Shown: positions 1 through 12,828, counted from the stretch's first letter. The stretch is DNA of 64,000 nt from Dugong dugon (GCA_030035585.1 CM057464.1:75314919-75378918), one strand, 5' to 3'. Notes: a model not told the origin generated them from the letters alone. Program-made: numbers and translations.

Positions 1-23
1 CATGGATAGGTAGACTCAACATT

Positions 24-548
24 GTGAAAATGTCAATTCTACCCAAAGGAAGCTACAAATACAATGCAATTCCAATCCAAATATCAACAGTAGTCTTTAA
101 CAAGATAGAAAAAATAATCATTAACTTTATATGGAAAGAAAAGAGGCCTCAAATAAGTAAAGCACTAGCAAAGAAGAAGAAGAAAGTAGGAGGCGTCACA
201 CTTCCTGACCTCAGAACCTACTACACCGCTACAGTAGTCAAAACATCCTGGTACTGGTACAACGACAGACATTTTGACCAATGGAACAGAATCAAAAACT
301 CAGATATAAATCCATCCACCTACAGTCACGTGATTTTAACAAAGGCCCAAAGTCCATTAAATTGGGAAAAGACAGTGTTTTTAATAAACGGTGCTGGCAA
401 AACCAGATGTCCATGTAAAAAAATGAAACAGTACCCATACTTCACACAATATCCCAAAACTAATTCAAAATGGATCAAAAACCTAAATATAAAACCAAAA
501 ACTATAAAGTTCACAGAAGAAAAAACAGAGTCAAGACTAACCTCTAAC
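24..548 (+). pseudogene. L1 ORF2 fragment (reverse transcriptase C-terminal region)
   Basis: The open frame covers the region after the reverse-transcriptase domain of L1 ORF2, recognised by GGVTLPDLRTYY and YWYNDRHFDQWNR. It is broken by the AfroSINE at 549. Downstream pieces of the same reading continue in other frames at 1026-1235 and 1299-1643 (ALFTTAKRWEQPKCSSTDDW), so the copy is not functional. Confidence 0.88.
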
Positions 549-704
549 CTAACCTGTTGCCACTAAGTCAATTCTGACTCCCAGCGACCCTATAGGACAG
601 CGTACAACTGCCTCGCAGGGTTTCCAAGGAGTGGCTGACAGACTCGAACTGCCGACCTTTTGGTTAGTAGCCAAGCTCTAAACCACTGCGCCACCAGGGC
701 TCCA
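549..704 (-). mobile_element. AfroSINE, short form
   Basis: It reads from the reverse tail 'gccactaagtcaattctgac' to the reverse tRNA-like head 'gccaccagggctcc'. It lacks the roughly 48-bp middle segment of the long form and interrupts L1 ORF2. Confidence 0.9.
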
Positions 705-3700
705 ACACTAGAGGCCCTGAAACATGGCATAAATAGGATATAAACCATAACTACCAATATACAAACACCAGAAAATTTAACTAGTTAATTTGGGATCTTC
801 TAAAAATTAAACACTTTAAGCTCATCAAAAGACGTCACCAAAAGAGTAAAAAAGACAACCTACAGACTGGGAAAAAAATTTTTGGACATTACAAGTCAGA
901 TAAAGTTCTAATCTCTAAAATCTATAAGAAAACCCAACAGTTTTACAACAAAAAGACAAATAATCCAATTAAAAAATGGGTGAAGGATATGAGCGAGCAG
1001 ACACTTCACCAAAGAAGACATTCAGGTGGCTAACAGACACATGAGGAAATGCTCACAATCACTATCCATTAGAGAAATGCAGATCAAAACCACAATGAGA
1101 TACCATCTCACCCTGACATTACTGGCACCAATCAAAAAACAGAAAATAACAAATGTTGGAGAGGCTGTGGGGAGATTGGAACTCTTATGCATTGCTGGTG
1201 GGAATGCAAAATGGTACACCCATTTTGGGAAATGATATGGCGCTTCCTCAGAAAGCTAAATAGATGTACCATATGATCCAGCAATCCCACTCCTAGCAAT
1301 GTATCCTAAAGAAATTAGAGCTGTCACACAAATAGACATATGCACAGCCATGTTCACTGCAGCATTATTCACAACAGCAAAAAGATGGGAACAGCCTAAG
1401 TGCTCATCAACAGATGACTGGATAAATAAACTAGGATACATACATACAACGGAATACTATGCAACGATAAAGAACAATGATGAATCTGTGAAACATCTCA
1501 CAACATGGATGAATCTGGAGGGCATTATGTTGAGTGAAGTAAGTCAACAAATACTGTATAAGACCACTATTATAAAAACTCATGAAAATGTTTACACACA
1601 GAAACAAATAATGTTTGATGGTTATGAGGGAGGGGAGGAATGAGAAGTGAAAAGCACTAACTAGATGATAGATAAGTGGTAACTTTGGTGAAGGGTAAGA
1701 CAGTACACAATACTGGGGAAGTAGGCACAACTTGACCAAGGCAAAGTCATAGAAGCTTCACAAACACATCCAAACTCTCTGAGGGACCGGATTACTGGGC
1801 TGAGGGCTGGGACCATGGTCTAGGAGAACATCTAGCTCAATTGGCATAACACAGTTTACAAAGAAAATGTTCTACATTCTGCTTCGGTGAGTAGTGTCTG
1901 GGGCCTTAAAAGCTTGTGAGCAGCCATCTCAGACATGTCTACTGGTCCCACCCCATCTGGAGCAAGTAAGAATGAAGAAAACCAAAGACACAAGGGAAAG
2001 ATTAGGCCAAAGAATTAATGGACCACAACTACCATAACCTCCACCAGACTGAGTCCGGCACAACTAGAAGGTACCCGGCTACCACCACTGACTGCTCTGA
2101 CAGGGATCACAATAGAGGGTCCCAGACAGAGCTGGAGAAAAACACAGAACAAAATTCTAACTCACAAAAAAAGACCAGACTCACTGGTCTGACAGAGGAT
2201 GGAGAAACCCCAAGAGTATGGCCCCTGGACACCCTTTTAACTCAGTAGTGAAGTCACTCCTGAGGTTCACCCTTCAGCCAAAGATTAGACAGACCTTTAA
2301 ACAATAATACATGTAACTCAACCATGTAGATGAAACTAAATGGGCATACCAGCCCAGGGGAAAGGACAAAAAGCCAGGATGGGACAGGAAATCTGGATGA
2401 ATGAAAATGGGTAACCCAAGGTAGAGAAGGGGAGAGTGTTGACATATCTCGAAGTGGGCAACCAATGTCACAAAACAATATGTGTACTTATTGTTTAATG
2501 AGAAACTAATTTGCTCTGTAAACCTTCATCTAATACACAATAAATTTTTTAAAAAGTGTGAAAATGCTCCATAAAATATTTTTAACTGTAAAGATGGCAC
2601 AAACATTTTGAAAATTCTATCTTGTTATAAATTGCCTATCTAAAAGGAAGAGTTAAATAGAACATAAAAGCAATTAAAAAGTTAATAAAGTTCAAATGCT
2701 AATGCTCTAAACTGATGGCTACCTTTCGCAAATGCTCCTCTATTCCTTATTCAAATAGGGGACAAAACTAACATAACTACTTTTTGTGTGTAGAGCAAAG
2801 GATTTTAAAGTTTTGCATGTCTTTGACTCAACTGAAAAGAGAAAGCCATTAAAATGCTGGCAAGATACAATTCCATACAACTATTTTATGACTGAATTTT
2901 CAAAATTTGGTTTGAAATCCAAATAATAACTAGAAGTAGTCAAAAAATCAGTAAATGTATTTTCATCTTTAAAAAAGAAAGATAAAACAGTTCAGAAAGA
3001 AATGAGTTATATTAATCAACTATAAACTGAATAACCTTTGTTTTCAAGACCTGTGGAGCGAAGCTATTACATAGAAGAAAAAACATATTTAGAGTTTATC
3101 CTACTCCTTGAATTTTAAGTATGAATTCTGTAGCCTAAGTGTCATAAAGACTCGGTTAAGGGAAAAAATAATAATAAATATTATATTTCAGAGAGACTGA
3201 ATATTCATGCATTCCTCAGATTTTGAGAGTTCTCAAAAAACTGTTTTTAAGTTTTTTTTAATATAAAAGTCAATGTAATAAAAATATTCATCTCTTCATT
3301 ATTCAGAGACTGATCATATAATCTGTACAATATCTGCACTTATTTCTCATCCTCCTCTCTTTGGATTCTTTCCTTTAGGTCACTACACTAATCATTAGGA
3401 ATCCAAGATGAAAAAGAACAAAAAAAGTTCAATTTTCCTTAGTTAATATAATCACATGGTTTGTTGGGAAAATTAAAATTATTCATGGTCATCATTCCAG
3501 AAGCTTTATTTTCAGTGACTCAGTTTATAGCCATGGTCTCCTGTTATGAACAAACAATGGGATGTAACATATGCAGAAAAGGGCTATGCTTTACTCCTCT
3601 CAGAGTTTGTACTTTGGGTTCAATACATAAAAGGTTCATAATATCTGATAGAGGAAGAAAGAAAGGAAAAGAAGAAGGGGCAAAAACACTTAACAAACAA

Positions 3701-3795
3701 AATATACAGTTATATACACAGAAATTTAAAACTGGAAAAGAAGTATATGGGAAAAGAAGATGAACAAAAATTTGGATTTTTAGATAATTTTGGGT

Positions 3796-3976
3796 CAAAT
3801 CCAAGCACTACCACTTACTGCGTAAGTGACTTGGGCAAGTTATTTAACCCCTGAGCCTCAGTTTCCTCATCTGTAAAATGGGGCTAATAATGGAACAAAT
3901 TCATAGGTTTTGTGCTAAAGATTAAATAATACAATGATGGAGCGCCTGGTATATAGTGGGCACTCAACAAATACCG
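3796..3976 (+). repeat. MIR SINE
   Basis: The core 'gacttgggcaagttatttaa' is followed by 'ctcagtttcctcatctgtaa' and 'ggcactcaacaaata'. It is a well-preserved mammalian-wide MIR. Confidence 0.9.
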
Positions 3977-4254
3977 TTTTTATTTTATTAGTATCATGAT
4001 TTAGTCCAATATCCTTCTGTTACAGAAAATGAAACTAAGACCTACAGAAACAAACAAGACTGTCCAAGTCACACAGCTCTCTAACAGCAAAGCCTTACTA
4101 CAACTCAGGCCTTTTAGCTTCCAGGCCTACTTTCTTTCCCATAATCCACACTGCTTATCAGAGAAGGGAATGAGATGGCAAATGCTAAACTACAATGATG
4201 CTGGTTCTCAAAATCCAATGTGTCTTTAGGAAATATGTGAGAGGGTGCCTTAAA

Positions 4255-4552
4255 AATATACAACAGTCTCTCATCCCCACCAGGAGATATTCTGATTAAG
4301 TTAATTTTGGAATATGGTATTTTCAACAGGCATTCAGATAATTCTGATGCAGTGTCCTCAGGCCACACTTTGAGAAGTCCTGCTGTAAAATAAGAGTAAC
4401 AAGTTCCTTATTCATAATCTTGACCATTAGAACCACCTAGGGAGCCCCACCCTGATCAATGACATTTGAATCACTGGGAGTGACAGCCAAACTTGTTTTT
4501 TTTTTTAAAATCCCTCAGGTGACTCCTATGTACAATCAGGTTAAAGAACCAA
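4255..4552 (+). repeat. Two MER5-like hAT fragments
   Basis: The first piece (4255-4388) has 'gataattctgatgcagtg' and 'ccacactttgagaagtcctg'. The second (4418-4552) has 'accacctagggagcccca' and 'ggtgactcctatgtacaatc'. Both resemble MER5A-type nonautonomous Charlie elements. A 23-A run follows at 4567-4589. Confidence 0.55.
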
Positions 4553-4944
4553 TAGTCTATAATCACAAAAAAAAAAAAAAAAAAAAATCTTTGCTGAGAT
4601 TAACATAACAAGCCTGGGAAGAGGTGGTATTTATGAAACTGAAGAAAGAAGAATCCTTTCTGGGCAGAGCTGAAGGGCAAAGGTAGAAGACCTTGTCACG
4701 AGGTACGGGAAGCGTGTGAGTCTAAGAAAAATAAGATTACCTTTGCAGACACTGAGCTCATTATGTCCTGTCACCAAACATAACCTGTCCTTTACCACCT
4801 CTGTGTTTAGCACTCACCATTCACAGGTGATCTATGAATGTCAACCCCTGCTCTGAACTCACAGCAATTCCTTTCAGCGCTTCTTTGATAATTAAGTAGG
4901 TTGTTGTGTGCTATATTACATACTTAAATAATAATCTTGGGTTT

Positions 4945-5115
4945 CAGGTTCACTCAGCTACTTCCATTTACTATGTTGCCTTGAGGATGTTACTTCAACT
5001 CTAAGTCTCCATTGCTTACCTCTGTAAAACAACTGTCTTTTTTGCCTATTTCATACAGTTGTTGGGATGATCAAAAGACACAATGTGTCTGACGGTATTT
5101 TTCCAATTCCAAAGC
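4945..5115 (+). repeat. MIR SINE, diverged
   Basis: The sequence holds degraded MIR blocks 'gccttgaggatgttacttca', 'tctccattgcttacctctgt' and 'ttgttgggatgatcaaaaga'. Confidence 0.65.
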
Positions 5116-6993
5116 AATATACAAATCCAAGATATTACTTTTTTTTTTTTTAAGATCTCCTTATCCTAATAAAAATGTAACGTGCTTATGAGATTTATAT
5201 CCAGTGAGCATTCAAGGAGAAGTTGGCTGAGCTGCCTCCACAGAACCCCTGATCCTGGAAGGCCACTCTAGGCCAGCATATCACAGCAAGGATTTAAAGA
5301 AGAGACAGGCTTGTCACCTGTACTAGGATGACAAATTTCACAGGGCCAAGGAAGTTCAAGTCAGAGGTTTAAACTAAATCTAAGGTTAAGATAAAGCTCA
5401 AGGAACCATACACTATTCTGCTTGGAGGTTAATTTAAAAGTTATTGAATACAAACCTTCACCTAACTGTCTAAGAGTAAGACTGGATCAAATAGGGAAGA
5501 TATGGAAAAGATTCTGAAGGAACAAATAAAAGGACTTTTGGCTAACAGGCCATTTTAGAGATGAAACGCTCATGAAAGGGCTGGGAGCTACCATTTGCAT
5601 CTAATTTTCCAATGAAAAATGTAGAATCCAACACAAGCTAAAGAGTTCTGTGGACAGTTCTAACCAAAGATAATTAAGCAAACAGAATCAAACATCTCCA
5701 AGGCAACAGGAAGAATGTCCTAAGAGGAATAGCTAAGCTGTTTGCTCTGACTCTTTGTATGTGAGAGAACAAACAGCCTTTATCTGGACTATAGGAAAGT
5801 GAGGCATCAAACTCCTCAGATAAAATAATGGTTGTCCCATTCAGCTTTGACATAGAAGATATCAGACATCAGAAGATATTATGTGCCTCCATATCACAAT
5901 TATTTAACATCTTGGCAGATTCATGACTTATTTTCACATGTGTTTTCAAATGTAAGTTTCAAAAGTCATTAGATACACAAATTTAGAAAGACAGGTAAAA
6001 GCTTTGACATGATAACACACAAAAATAAAGCTTATGTACTACTTAGGAAACATTTTAAGTATTTCCGTCAATGAAAAAACTTCAGGCTTACTTGAAGTCA
6101 AATTACACAAAAGCTAGTTGGAGAAAATACGTGAGCGTAAAGCAGACACTTTACATTCATAAACACAGAGTAGCCAAGTAGTTTCCTTTTGAACTGACCT
6201 TTATGCTAGACCTACATAGGAAATGACAGACTGGATGCTTTCTTTCTAAAATGTCATTACTGTAAAATGTAAACAGAACAGATGACATAATATTGGCAAG
6301 GTGCGGCAGTATATACAAACAAGGACACCGTCAGGAGAACTCAGCTGCCAAGGTCAATGATGATTTTGCACACTAACCCTAACAAAACATATTCTATCAC
6401 TATGCAAATAATCTCTGCCCAGTGATACAATGACCTTGCCAAGAATGTTTAACATCAGCGAATGCCATTTATGTCCAGATTTTTTGTTAAAAAGCAAAGT
6501 TATGAATAGCTTAAAGACAAAGCCATCAATTCCCATCTAGCAAGTAACATGTAGGAGTTGTTTGGGTAATGGACTTGTCAGGCAGGTAAATAAATCAAGG
6601 TTCACTTATATTTTACAGACAAGTAAAAAAATCCCAGATAAGTAACTTGTCTAAAGCTAAATATCATTGTTAGGAACAAAGATCTCAATTTCTCGGTAGT
6701 CTGAGTCATACTCAAATTCCTATGACATGCTGTCCAAATGATTTATGATTTTATATTGGGGCCAGGGAATAACTCACATAACAAAGAGCCAGAATAGATT
6801 TGGGCAGTTTCATCTGCCCCCACCACCTCCCATTCGCCCTACACACACATAAAATTTAAAGCAATTATGTGAGTGTTTCTGTGTATGAAAAGTGACAGAG
6901 AACTAGACGTTAGTGTTTCAAATTTATGGATCAGCAAGTCAGTACTGATAGCTGTATCTTCCTTACATTTTCATAAATCTATCGTCATATCAA

Positions 6994-7200
6994 CAAGCCC
7001 TGGTGGCACAGTGGTTAAATGCTTGGCTGCTAACTGAAAAGTCAGTGGTTCAAATCTACCAGCCACTCTGTGGGATGAAAAGATGTGGCAGTCTGCGTCC
7101 ATAGATTATAGCCTTGGAAACCCTATGGGGCAGTTCCATTGTGTCCTACAGGGTCTCTATGAGTCAGAATAACTCAACAGCAATGAGTCTGGTTTTGATT
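6994..7200 (+). mobile_element. AfroSINE, long form
   Basis: The head 'ccctggtggcacagtggtta', the middle segment 'gatgtggcagtctgcgtcc' and the tail 'ctatgagtcagaataactca' are all present. It lies about 400 bases 3' of the isoform-3 exon. Confidence 0.93.
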
Positions 7201-7614
7201 GTTTCCCTGTCATATCATGACTGCTTTCTAATTTACCTCTTACTTACAGTCAGCTAAGTGTCCACAGACTATTCTATGAGAAAAGTCAAGAAATCTGAAC
7301 TAGAGAAATTCAAAAGATACTCTTTTAAAACAATGCTTTTCTAAGTCTTCCAACATAATAAAATGTGTAAGGTTTAAAATTAAAGTGTGATTAAAGAATG
7401 TGGGTAGCGCAAAAAATAAAATTGTAATTAATCAAATCTAAGGCTAAGAATAAAGTGCACCAAGAACTCTACAGCTTTCACATAAAACAACTTTTGAAAA
7501 TAACTTTTAAAAAAGACAAATGATAGAAACTCAGTCACATGTTGAGTACTTGGAGTACCTTAAACTGCTTAAACCTGTTTAACCTTAAAGTCTCAGACTC
7601 CACATTTCACTTAC

Positions 7615-8370
7615 CTCATTTCCATTTGTGTCCTTGGAAGCAAAGAACACATTAGTACAGACGGAATGACATCTCTTTTTTTCAAATGGAAAATGGTGTG
7701 TTGCATGAGGGCAAAATTCTTTAGTGTTTTGCCTTGCTTGAACACGGCTATCACTTTTTGATGGGTTTTCAATAAACTCATTTTTTTCAAATGATCTCTC
7801 TGTGTCATAGTGAATAGAACTTAAGCTGGCTGCCTTTCGAAAAGAAAAAGCATCAGTTTTTCTCTGGAATGTTATTTCTCTTGTGTTCACATAATCTAAA
7901 TGTTTCTTCCTTTTTGCGCAATATGAAGTGCTGTCTCTCTCTGAGCTCCGTTCATCCAGTTCACTAACTTTAACTTCTGTTTCACTGACTTTAGCAGGAG
8001 AAATGTTTGCCTGGTAAGAACAACTGCTCGCAGCACTCAGCAGAAGTTTCTGTTTGACACTCTCAACTACAACTTCTGTCTTTTCTTGCTGAATACCGTC
8101 TTCCAGTGTTGTGTTAGGGGTAACAGATTCCTCCCGTACCACGCTCCTGGATAAAAGAGCTGGCTGTTCTTTTGAAAGCTGAATGTCGCTTTTCTTGCCA
8201 CCATTTTCATTGTTTGGCTCTGACTCTGTGTCACCTACAATATTCTTGATCGGTTTTCTTCTGAAATATTTTCTCCTGGAAGAATATTTTTCAGGATTCA
8301 AAGGAGTTTTGGCAGGATCTAAATACTGTTCTTCTTTCTCAGCTCTTACACATCCACAGACATTCCCCAT
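7615..8370 (-). CDS. DST: DST isoform-3 type alternative first coding exon (lipid-anchor N-terminus)
   Basis: This minus-strand open frame encodes 252 residues before an AATGAG|GTAAGT donor. The frame continues only nine codons into the intron. It starts MGNVCGCVRAEKEEQYLDPA. Gly2 fits N-myristoylation, Cys5 and Cys7 are candidate palmitoylation sites, and a basic cluster at residues 32-42 (RRKYFRRKPIK) would suit membrane binding. The rest is Ser/Lys/Glu-rich with no predicted fold. The exon lies 3' of all CH1 exons and ends in phase 0, like the exon at 14170-14262. A transcript starting here would therefore enter CH2 directly and lack CH1. This matches the reported DST isoform 3, thought to be membrane-associated with weaker actin binding. 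The start context is caaATGG, good at +4 but with C at -3. It could not be a processed gene, because it has a proper donor and no poly-A. Confidence 0.88.
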
Positions 8371-8700
8371 TTGATTTGTAGGAAATCACAGTTGCATGGA
8401 TTCACTCATTTCAAACTCCAGGGCTTACTTAAATCTTCTCCATTAAGTCCAGAAACTCCACTTTGAATTCTAAGTCCTCACAGACATCGTGACCATCGTC
8501 TTCGGTATGAGGCCATTTTGCTTATGAGAAACACACACGTAAAAAATGCCGTGGCATCTTGCCCAGCCAGGCCCCTGTGTCTCATTAGACACTGTGGCTT
8601 ATTTCTGGCCACCAATCCTCTTAGACAAACATTACTGCTCACTGTCAAATTACAACGCTGACGAGCTCTCAAGGCAAACCCTTAGCTTTACTGCATGAGA
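8371..8700 (-). promoter_or_regulatory. DST: Probable 5' leader and proximal promoter of the DST isoform-3 transcript
   Basis: This non-repetitive sequence lies just upstream of the MGNVCGC start and is richer in CpG than its surroundings. No TATA box or CpG island is evident and the start site is unknown. An upstream AUG opens a seven-codon frame at 8386-8409. The assignment is positional: a first coding exon in the middle of a gene requires its own promoter nearby, unless a further non-coding exon exists upstream. Confidence 0.4.
8386..8409 (-). other. Candidate uORF in the isoform-3 leader (MSESMQL-stop)
   Basis: ATG AGT GAA TCC ATG CAA CTG TGA ends 15 bases before the main ATG. It contains two AUGs in one frame. 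If transcribed, it could lower initiation at the MGNVCGC start. The context of its first AUG (gaaATGA) has G at -3. Function is inference. Confidence 0.35.
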
Positions 8701-8914
8701 AAATTCTGATCCTCACTTTAACTTTCAGTTTTCTGAAACGTAGACACACTACCAAAGTTTGCATTAACCTTTGAAACTATTCATGGTTTAACTAATCTGA
8801 GAGCAAACAGAAAGCAAATACAAGTCAGGAAAGACTTAGCAAAGTGTCTTTCCAATTTAGTTGTAAAGTGCCTTTCAAGTTTAGTTTCAGAGTCTCTAAC
8901 ATATGATGTAAAGC

Positions 8915-8970
8915 ACACACACACACACATAACTAATTCTGGTAGTTGCAAAAAAAAAAAAAAAAAAAAC
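8915..8970. repeat. (CA)n tract and 20-A run
   Basis: A short CA repeat (about 8914-8928) is followed by an uninterrupted A run at 8950-8969. These are simple repeats and likely length-variable. Confidence 0.85.
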
Positions 8971-9879
8971 TCTGTAAAATACATTAACAGTCTAATTCAA
9001 AACAGCAGCCATAAAAATAACAGGATAATTTAACAGCTAAAGAAGAGATAATAAATGCTAAATGCCTAAAATATGCTAATAAAATTATTCCTAAAATCAA
9101 TTTTTTAACATAGTTTTTAGCATTTTATCAAATAAGATAAATTTCCAAACCATCTCCATTACCTGACAAATAGCTCATACATCTTATAAATCTATAGGAT
9201 TTTCATACAGGCAAATTTAAGTAAATTTTATGACTTAAAGCATGGAACACTTGACCACAGGAAACACCTGTACATTCTTATACATTAATTGAGTTAAACT
9301 TTATATGTAACTTTTAAAATTGGACTCTAGTTAAATATTATGCAATTTTACTAGAGCCTTCTTGTAAAAATAATAAATCAGTATGGAACCTGATTAGCTA
9401 AGGTGTGCATATTTCTTACACTGCGTCACAGGTAAAGTAATAGGAAATTAGTATCGCATGAAATGGACTCACATAAGCAGAAATCTTGTGACTAATTAAA
9501 AAATAATTGATGATGGCCTTTCTCTAGGTAGTTTTCTAATGATCAAAAGACTGAACTCATTTTATATTACTAAATAAGAACGTTCACTTAAGTTGTCAAG
9601 TTAGCAATGATGTTGCTGATGCTTGTCAGCAACATACTTTGCATTGTGAGATAGGCCTTAATTATTTAAAGAGGAAATTAAATGTTCTCCAGTGGCAAAA
9701 TCTAAGTATTCTGGAAGACAAGCTGGCAAAAGTAAAGCCTTGGGTTGGTCTGTTTGTTTTTAATTTGACTATCAATGTCTTGAAGGGCGTTGGAACAGTA
9801 TTCAAGATAATCGGAAAATAGAAGGGCTGGTATTTGTACTTACATGACAGAGAGGGCAATGAGTGATTTTCACTCCCCC

Positions 9880-10075
9880 AACCCTTCCCACTAGTCCCGC
9901 CAACCTAAGCAACTGTCCGTTCTCAGGCCATGCACACTGCTCCTTCTCCCAGACATGGCCCATCTTTACTCTCTGACTGGAAGCTGGCATTCATCTTGCA
10001 AGACCTATCTCTAGTATCTGTGAGAAATTCTCCGATCTTACTACAGCAACCTCTCTTCTTTCTACATTCCTATTT
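9880..10075 (+). repeat. L2-like ancient LINE 3' fragment
   Basis: The pyrimidine-rich segment resembles the 3' end of L2 ('catgcacactgctccttctc', 'gctggcattcatcttgcaag'). It is diverged and no ends are defined. Confidence 0.45.
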
Positions 10076-10082
10076 TTATTTG

Positions 10083-10232
10083 GAAACCCTGGTGGCATAG
10101 TGGTTAAGTGCTATGTCTGCTAACCAAAAGGTCGGCAGCATTCCCTGGAAACTCTATGAGGCAGTTCTACTGTGTCCTATAGGGTCGCTAGGAGTCAGAA
10201 TCAACTCGACGGCAACGGGTAGAAGGTCTTTT
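10083..10232 (+). mobile_element. AfroSINE, short form with internal loss
   Basis: The head 'aaccctggtggcatagtggt' and tail 'gggtcgctaggagtcagaat' are intact. The segment after the tRNA-like box B is shortened ('ggtcggcagcattccctgg'). Confidence 0.9.
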
Positions 10233-10964
10233 TATTTATATTGCTAAAAGACTCATCATCCTCGACTATAGTTTTATGAGCATTCCCCCAAAAGACAGGA
10301 TAACATACTTAATTACGTTAGTATCTCTGGATGTAGCATACGGTGGCTACTGATATGGGATTACTGTGATGATAATGTTTACCTGCAGACAGCCTAGCTG
10401 GAAAATAGATTTAATTTGTGATACTCACAACAAATATTAAAAATAAATAAATAAATTGGTCTTAAAAAAATACTTTCCCTTATTTAAGTCAAGAATAGAG
10501 GAAAAAAGCCCAGTCACTCTGTGTGAGAACGATTACCACTGTTTTACATAGCCTCATGTCGTGGCATAGCCAGTAAAATACTGATCTTCAGGTATCACAG
10601 TACTGAAGAAAATTAATTCACTTAAACAAGAAGGAACACTTTGATTTTATGAAAATACAGATGTGTTCCATTTTAAATAGTTCTAATTTAAAACTACTGG
10701 TGATAATTTAACAGTCACAATACCTTGTAATTTGGGTCCTAAAATATACTGGATTCTGTAATAGTATGCCACAGGATATTAGAAGTCAAATTTCTTCTGG
10801 TAATTCTATAACAGATCCTCCTCTCTACTCCAGAACCACCTGAACCCTAAACGACTTTCTTAATATCTAATCACTTACTGTAATGAAAACATGTTAGAAG
10901 AGGGCACAGCACAGCAAGGACACAGAAGGATTCATGATTATACCGGGTGTAACCAAACTAGCAA

Positions 10965-11165
10965 GGAGCCCTGGTGGCGCAATGGTTAAATATTCAGCTG
11001 CTAACCAAAAGGTTGAGTTTTGAACCCACTAGTGGCTCCATGGGAGAGAAGACCTTGCGATTCTGCTCCCGTAAAGAGTACAGCCTAGGAAACCCCATGG
11101 GGCAGTTCTACTCTGTCACACAGGATCACTATGAGTCAGAAATGACTCAAGGGTACACAACAACA
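10965..11165 (+). mobile_element. AfroSINE, long form
   Basis: It runs from 'ggagccctggtggcgcaatg' to 'actatgagtcagaaatgact' and ends in an aacaacaacaa tail. Confidence 0.92.
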
Positions 11166-11464
11166 ACAATAATCAAAGTAGCAGTAATGCCAGATCCTTC
11201 CATTTTTCAGGGTGAAACCCACTAAGAATTTCAGAAGAGCTGTCACCCCCCTTCTTCTCTAGTGGCAACCCCTCCAATGTATGCTTAATTTCATTCCTTT
11301 CTACAATATCTGTAATAGCATCTGTAACAGCACCTGTAATCACCTCCTCTCCATCCAACACCCTTTATCTCCCCTCTGCAAGAGCTCTCTTTAGCATACA
11401 AACATATATGAGAGAAAATCGTTCTATTTAATACTGACCTTTTGCTTTAAATTTCCTCAAACTT

Positions 11465-12320
11465 AGGGTCTAGACATGCTGCTTCTAATTCCCAACCTTT
11501 TACTAACATTTGGTCTATTATTATCTAGTTCCTGCTCCCGGTACCTTTTGCGAATCTTCTAGTGGATATTCCTTCTAAACGATTAACCTGTACTCAGTCT
11601 TAATTCTCTAACATTCTCTAGTGGCATGTCATAGTGATGACCATTCCTTTCTACTCAAAATTCTCTTCCCTTGGCTTCCTCAATACTACATTTTACTATT
11701 CTTATTCTGTTTCCTCAGCTGATATTCTTCCTCCTCCACCCTTATCAGAGGGCTTCTCCGAAGCTCTGTCCTTGGCTCTCTGCTCTTTTCCACATATGTT
11801 CTTCTCTTGGACCTCTCCCCCCGAGCACCCTTCTCTCTCATACACTGATAACCCTCAAGTTTATTATCTGTACCTTTGACTTCTCACCTCTAATCTGCTC
11901 ACGTATCTCCAACTGCTCATCAGACAGATGTGAAGAATATCCCATCAAACCCATCATCCTGTCAAGTCCACCCAGAAGTCATTCATTTTCCCCTTACCGT
12001 CACCCTCATTTCTCTCAGCGGTCAACTGTTTTTTTTTTTTTTTTGGTGTTTTTATTTTTGTGTTGTTTTGTTTTTAATCTCCCAGGCTAAAAAGTTTAAA
12101 GTTGTCTTTAACTAAACCCTCTCCTTCATTCTCTACTCCCTCTCACCAAGCCCCTTCCTTTCTTTCATCGAAATGTTGTCACTTGGATTCAATTTTTCAT
12201 CCCCCCAAGTTCTGGCCTTTATTACTCTGCTCTGAGATCATCACTTTAGCTTCTTAGCTCAGCTCTTTGACTACAGACTCTGTTCATTTCAATCTATTTT
12301 ACGCAGAACTGGTAGATTTG
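11465..12320 (+). repeat. L2/CR1-type ancient LINE fragment
   Basis: The open frames here (11634-12115) are decayed reverse-transcriptase sequence. The stretch encoding SPLICSRISNCSSD corresponds to the segment after the YADD box in L2 ORF2. A T run near 12030 breaks the frame. The apparent ORFs are relics, not genes. Confidence 0.55.
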
Positions 12321-12344
12321 GTTTCCTAAAACAGTACTTTTAAA

Positions 12345-12470
12345 ACGCAGAGCAGTTAAGTGACTTATCTAAGGCCATCACCACCGTAAGCAAGAAGAGC
12401 CAAGAATGAAACTTAGCTCTGCCTCCTCCAAAGCCTAGGTGCTTTCCACTGCCCCACAGTGCTCCTTGGT
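12345..12470 (-). repeat. MIR SINE fragment
   Basis: 'gcagttaagtgacttatcta' and 'gcctaggtgctttccactgc' are MIR blocks read in reverse. Confidence 0.7.
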
Positions 12471-12828
12471 CTGCCATTCAAAATCCAGACACAGTCTGCC
12501 TCACCAGTTCAGATAGTAATGATATGATTGCTCCCTGCTCCTCTGACCTTCCCATCTGGGGTTCTTGCTATTTCAGTCCTACTAATAACATTTTTGTGAC
12601 CCATGGTACATACACATACCACTTACTTTTTCTGCCTCTTGGATTTATTGGGGAGCTGTTTTACCACAGACAGTAAGTGCTGCCAGCAGGCAGGGCCCTA
12701 TAGAGCAGTTTGAAATGGAAAAAACAGGCATGTTCAGCAAATTACTGTTTTTACAAGATAACGTATGAGGTGGCACTGAATCACTAAATTTTTGGTAAGA
12801 AAAACAGAAATTTTGAAAATTTATATTT

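Larger units (their letters stand above)
1..2556 (+). mobile_element. L1 LINE, 3' part (ORF2 end plus 3' UTR), AfroSINE inserted
   Basis: Bases 24-548 encode an L1 ORF2 C-terminal segment (WKEKRPQISKALAKKKKKVG, then VGGVTLPDLRTYY and WYWYNDRHFDQWNRI). The element resumes after the SINE at about 704 with the usual ORF2 end, and is followed by a 3' UTR of about 900 bp. It ends near 2556 at aataaattttttaaaaa. The 3' UTR matches the minus-strand copies at 54225-55585 and a shorter piece at 42447-43015, defining one L1 lineage in this genome. The copy is 5'-cut by the window edge. Confidence 0.92.

Noticed and set aside
6994..7060. tRNA-like head of AfroSINEs, here and in the other copies, as tRNA genes
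   Set aside because: Box A and B-like motifs are present, but the sequence continues into the SINE body and cannot fold as a complete functional tRNA.
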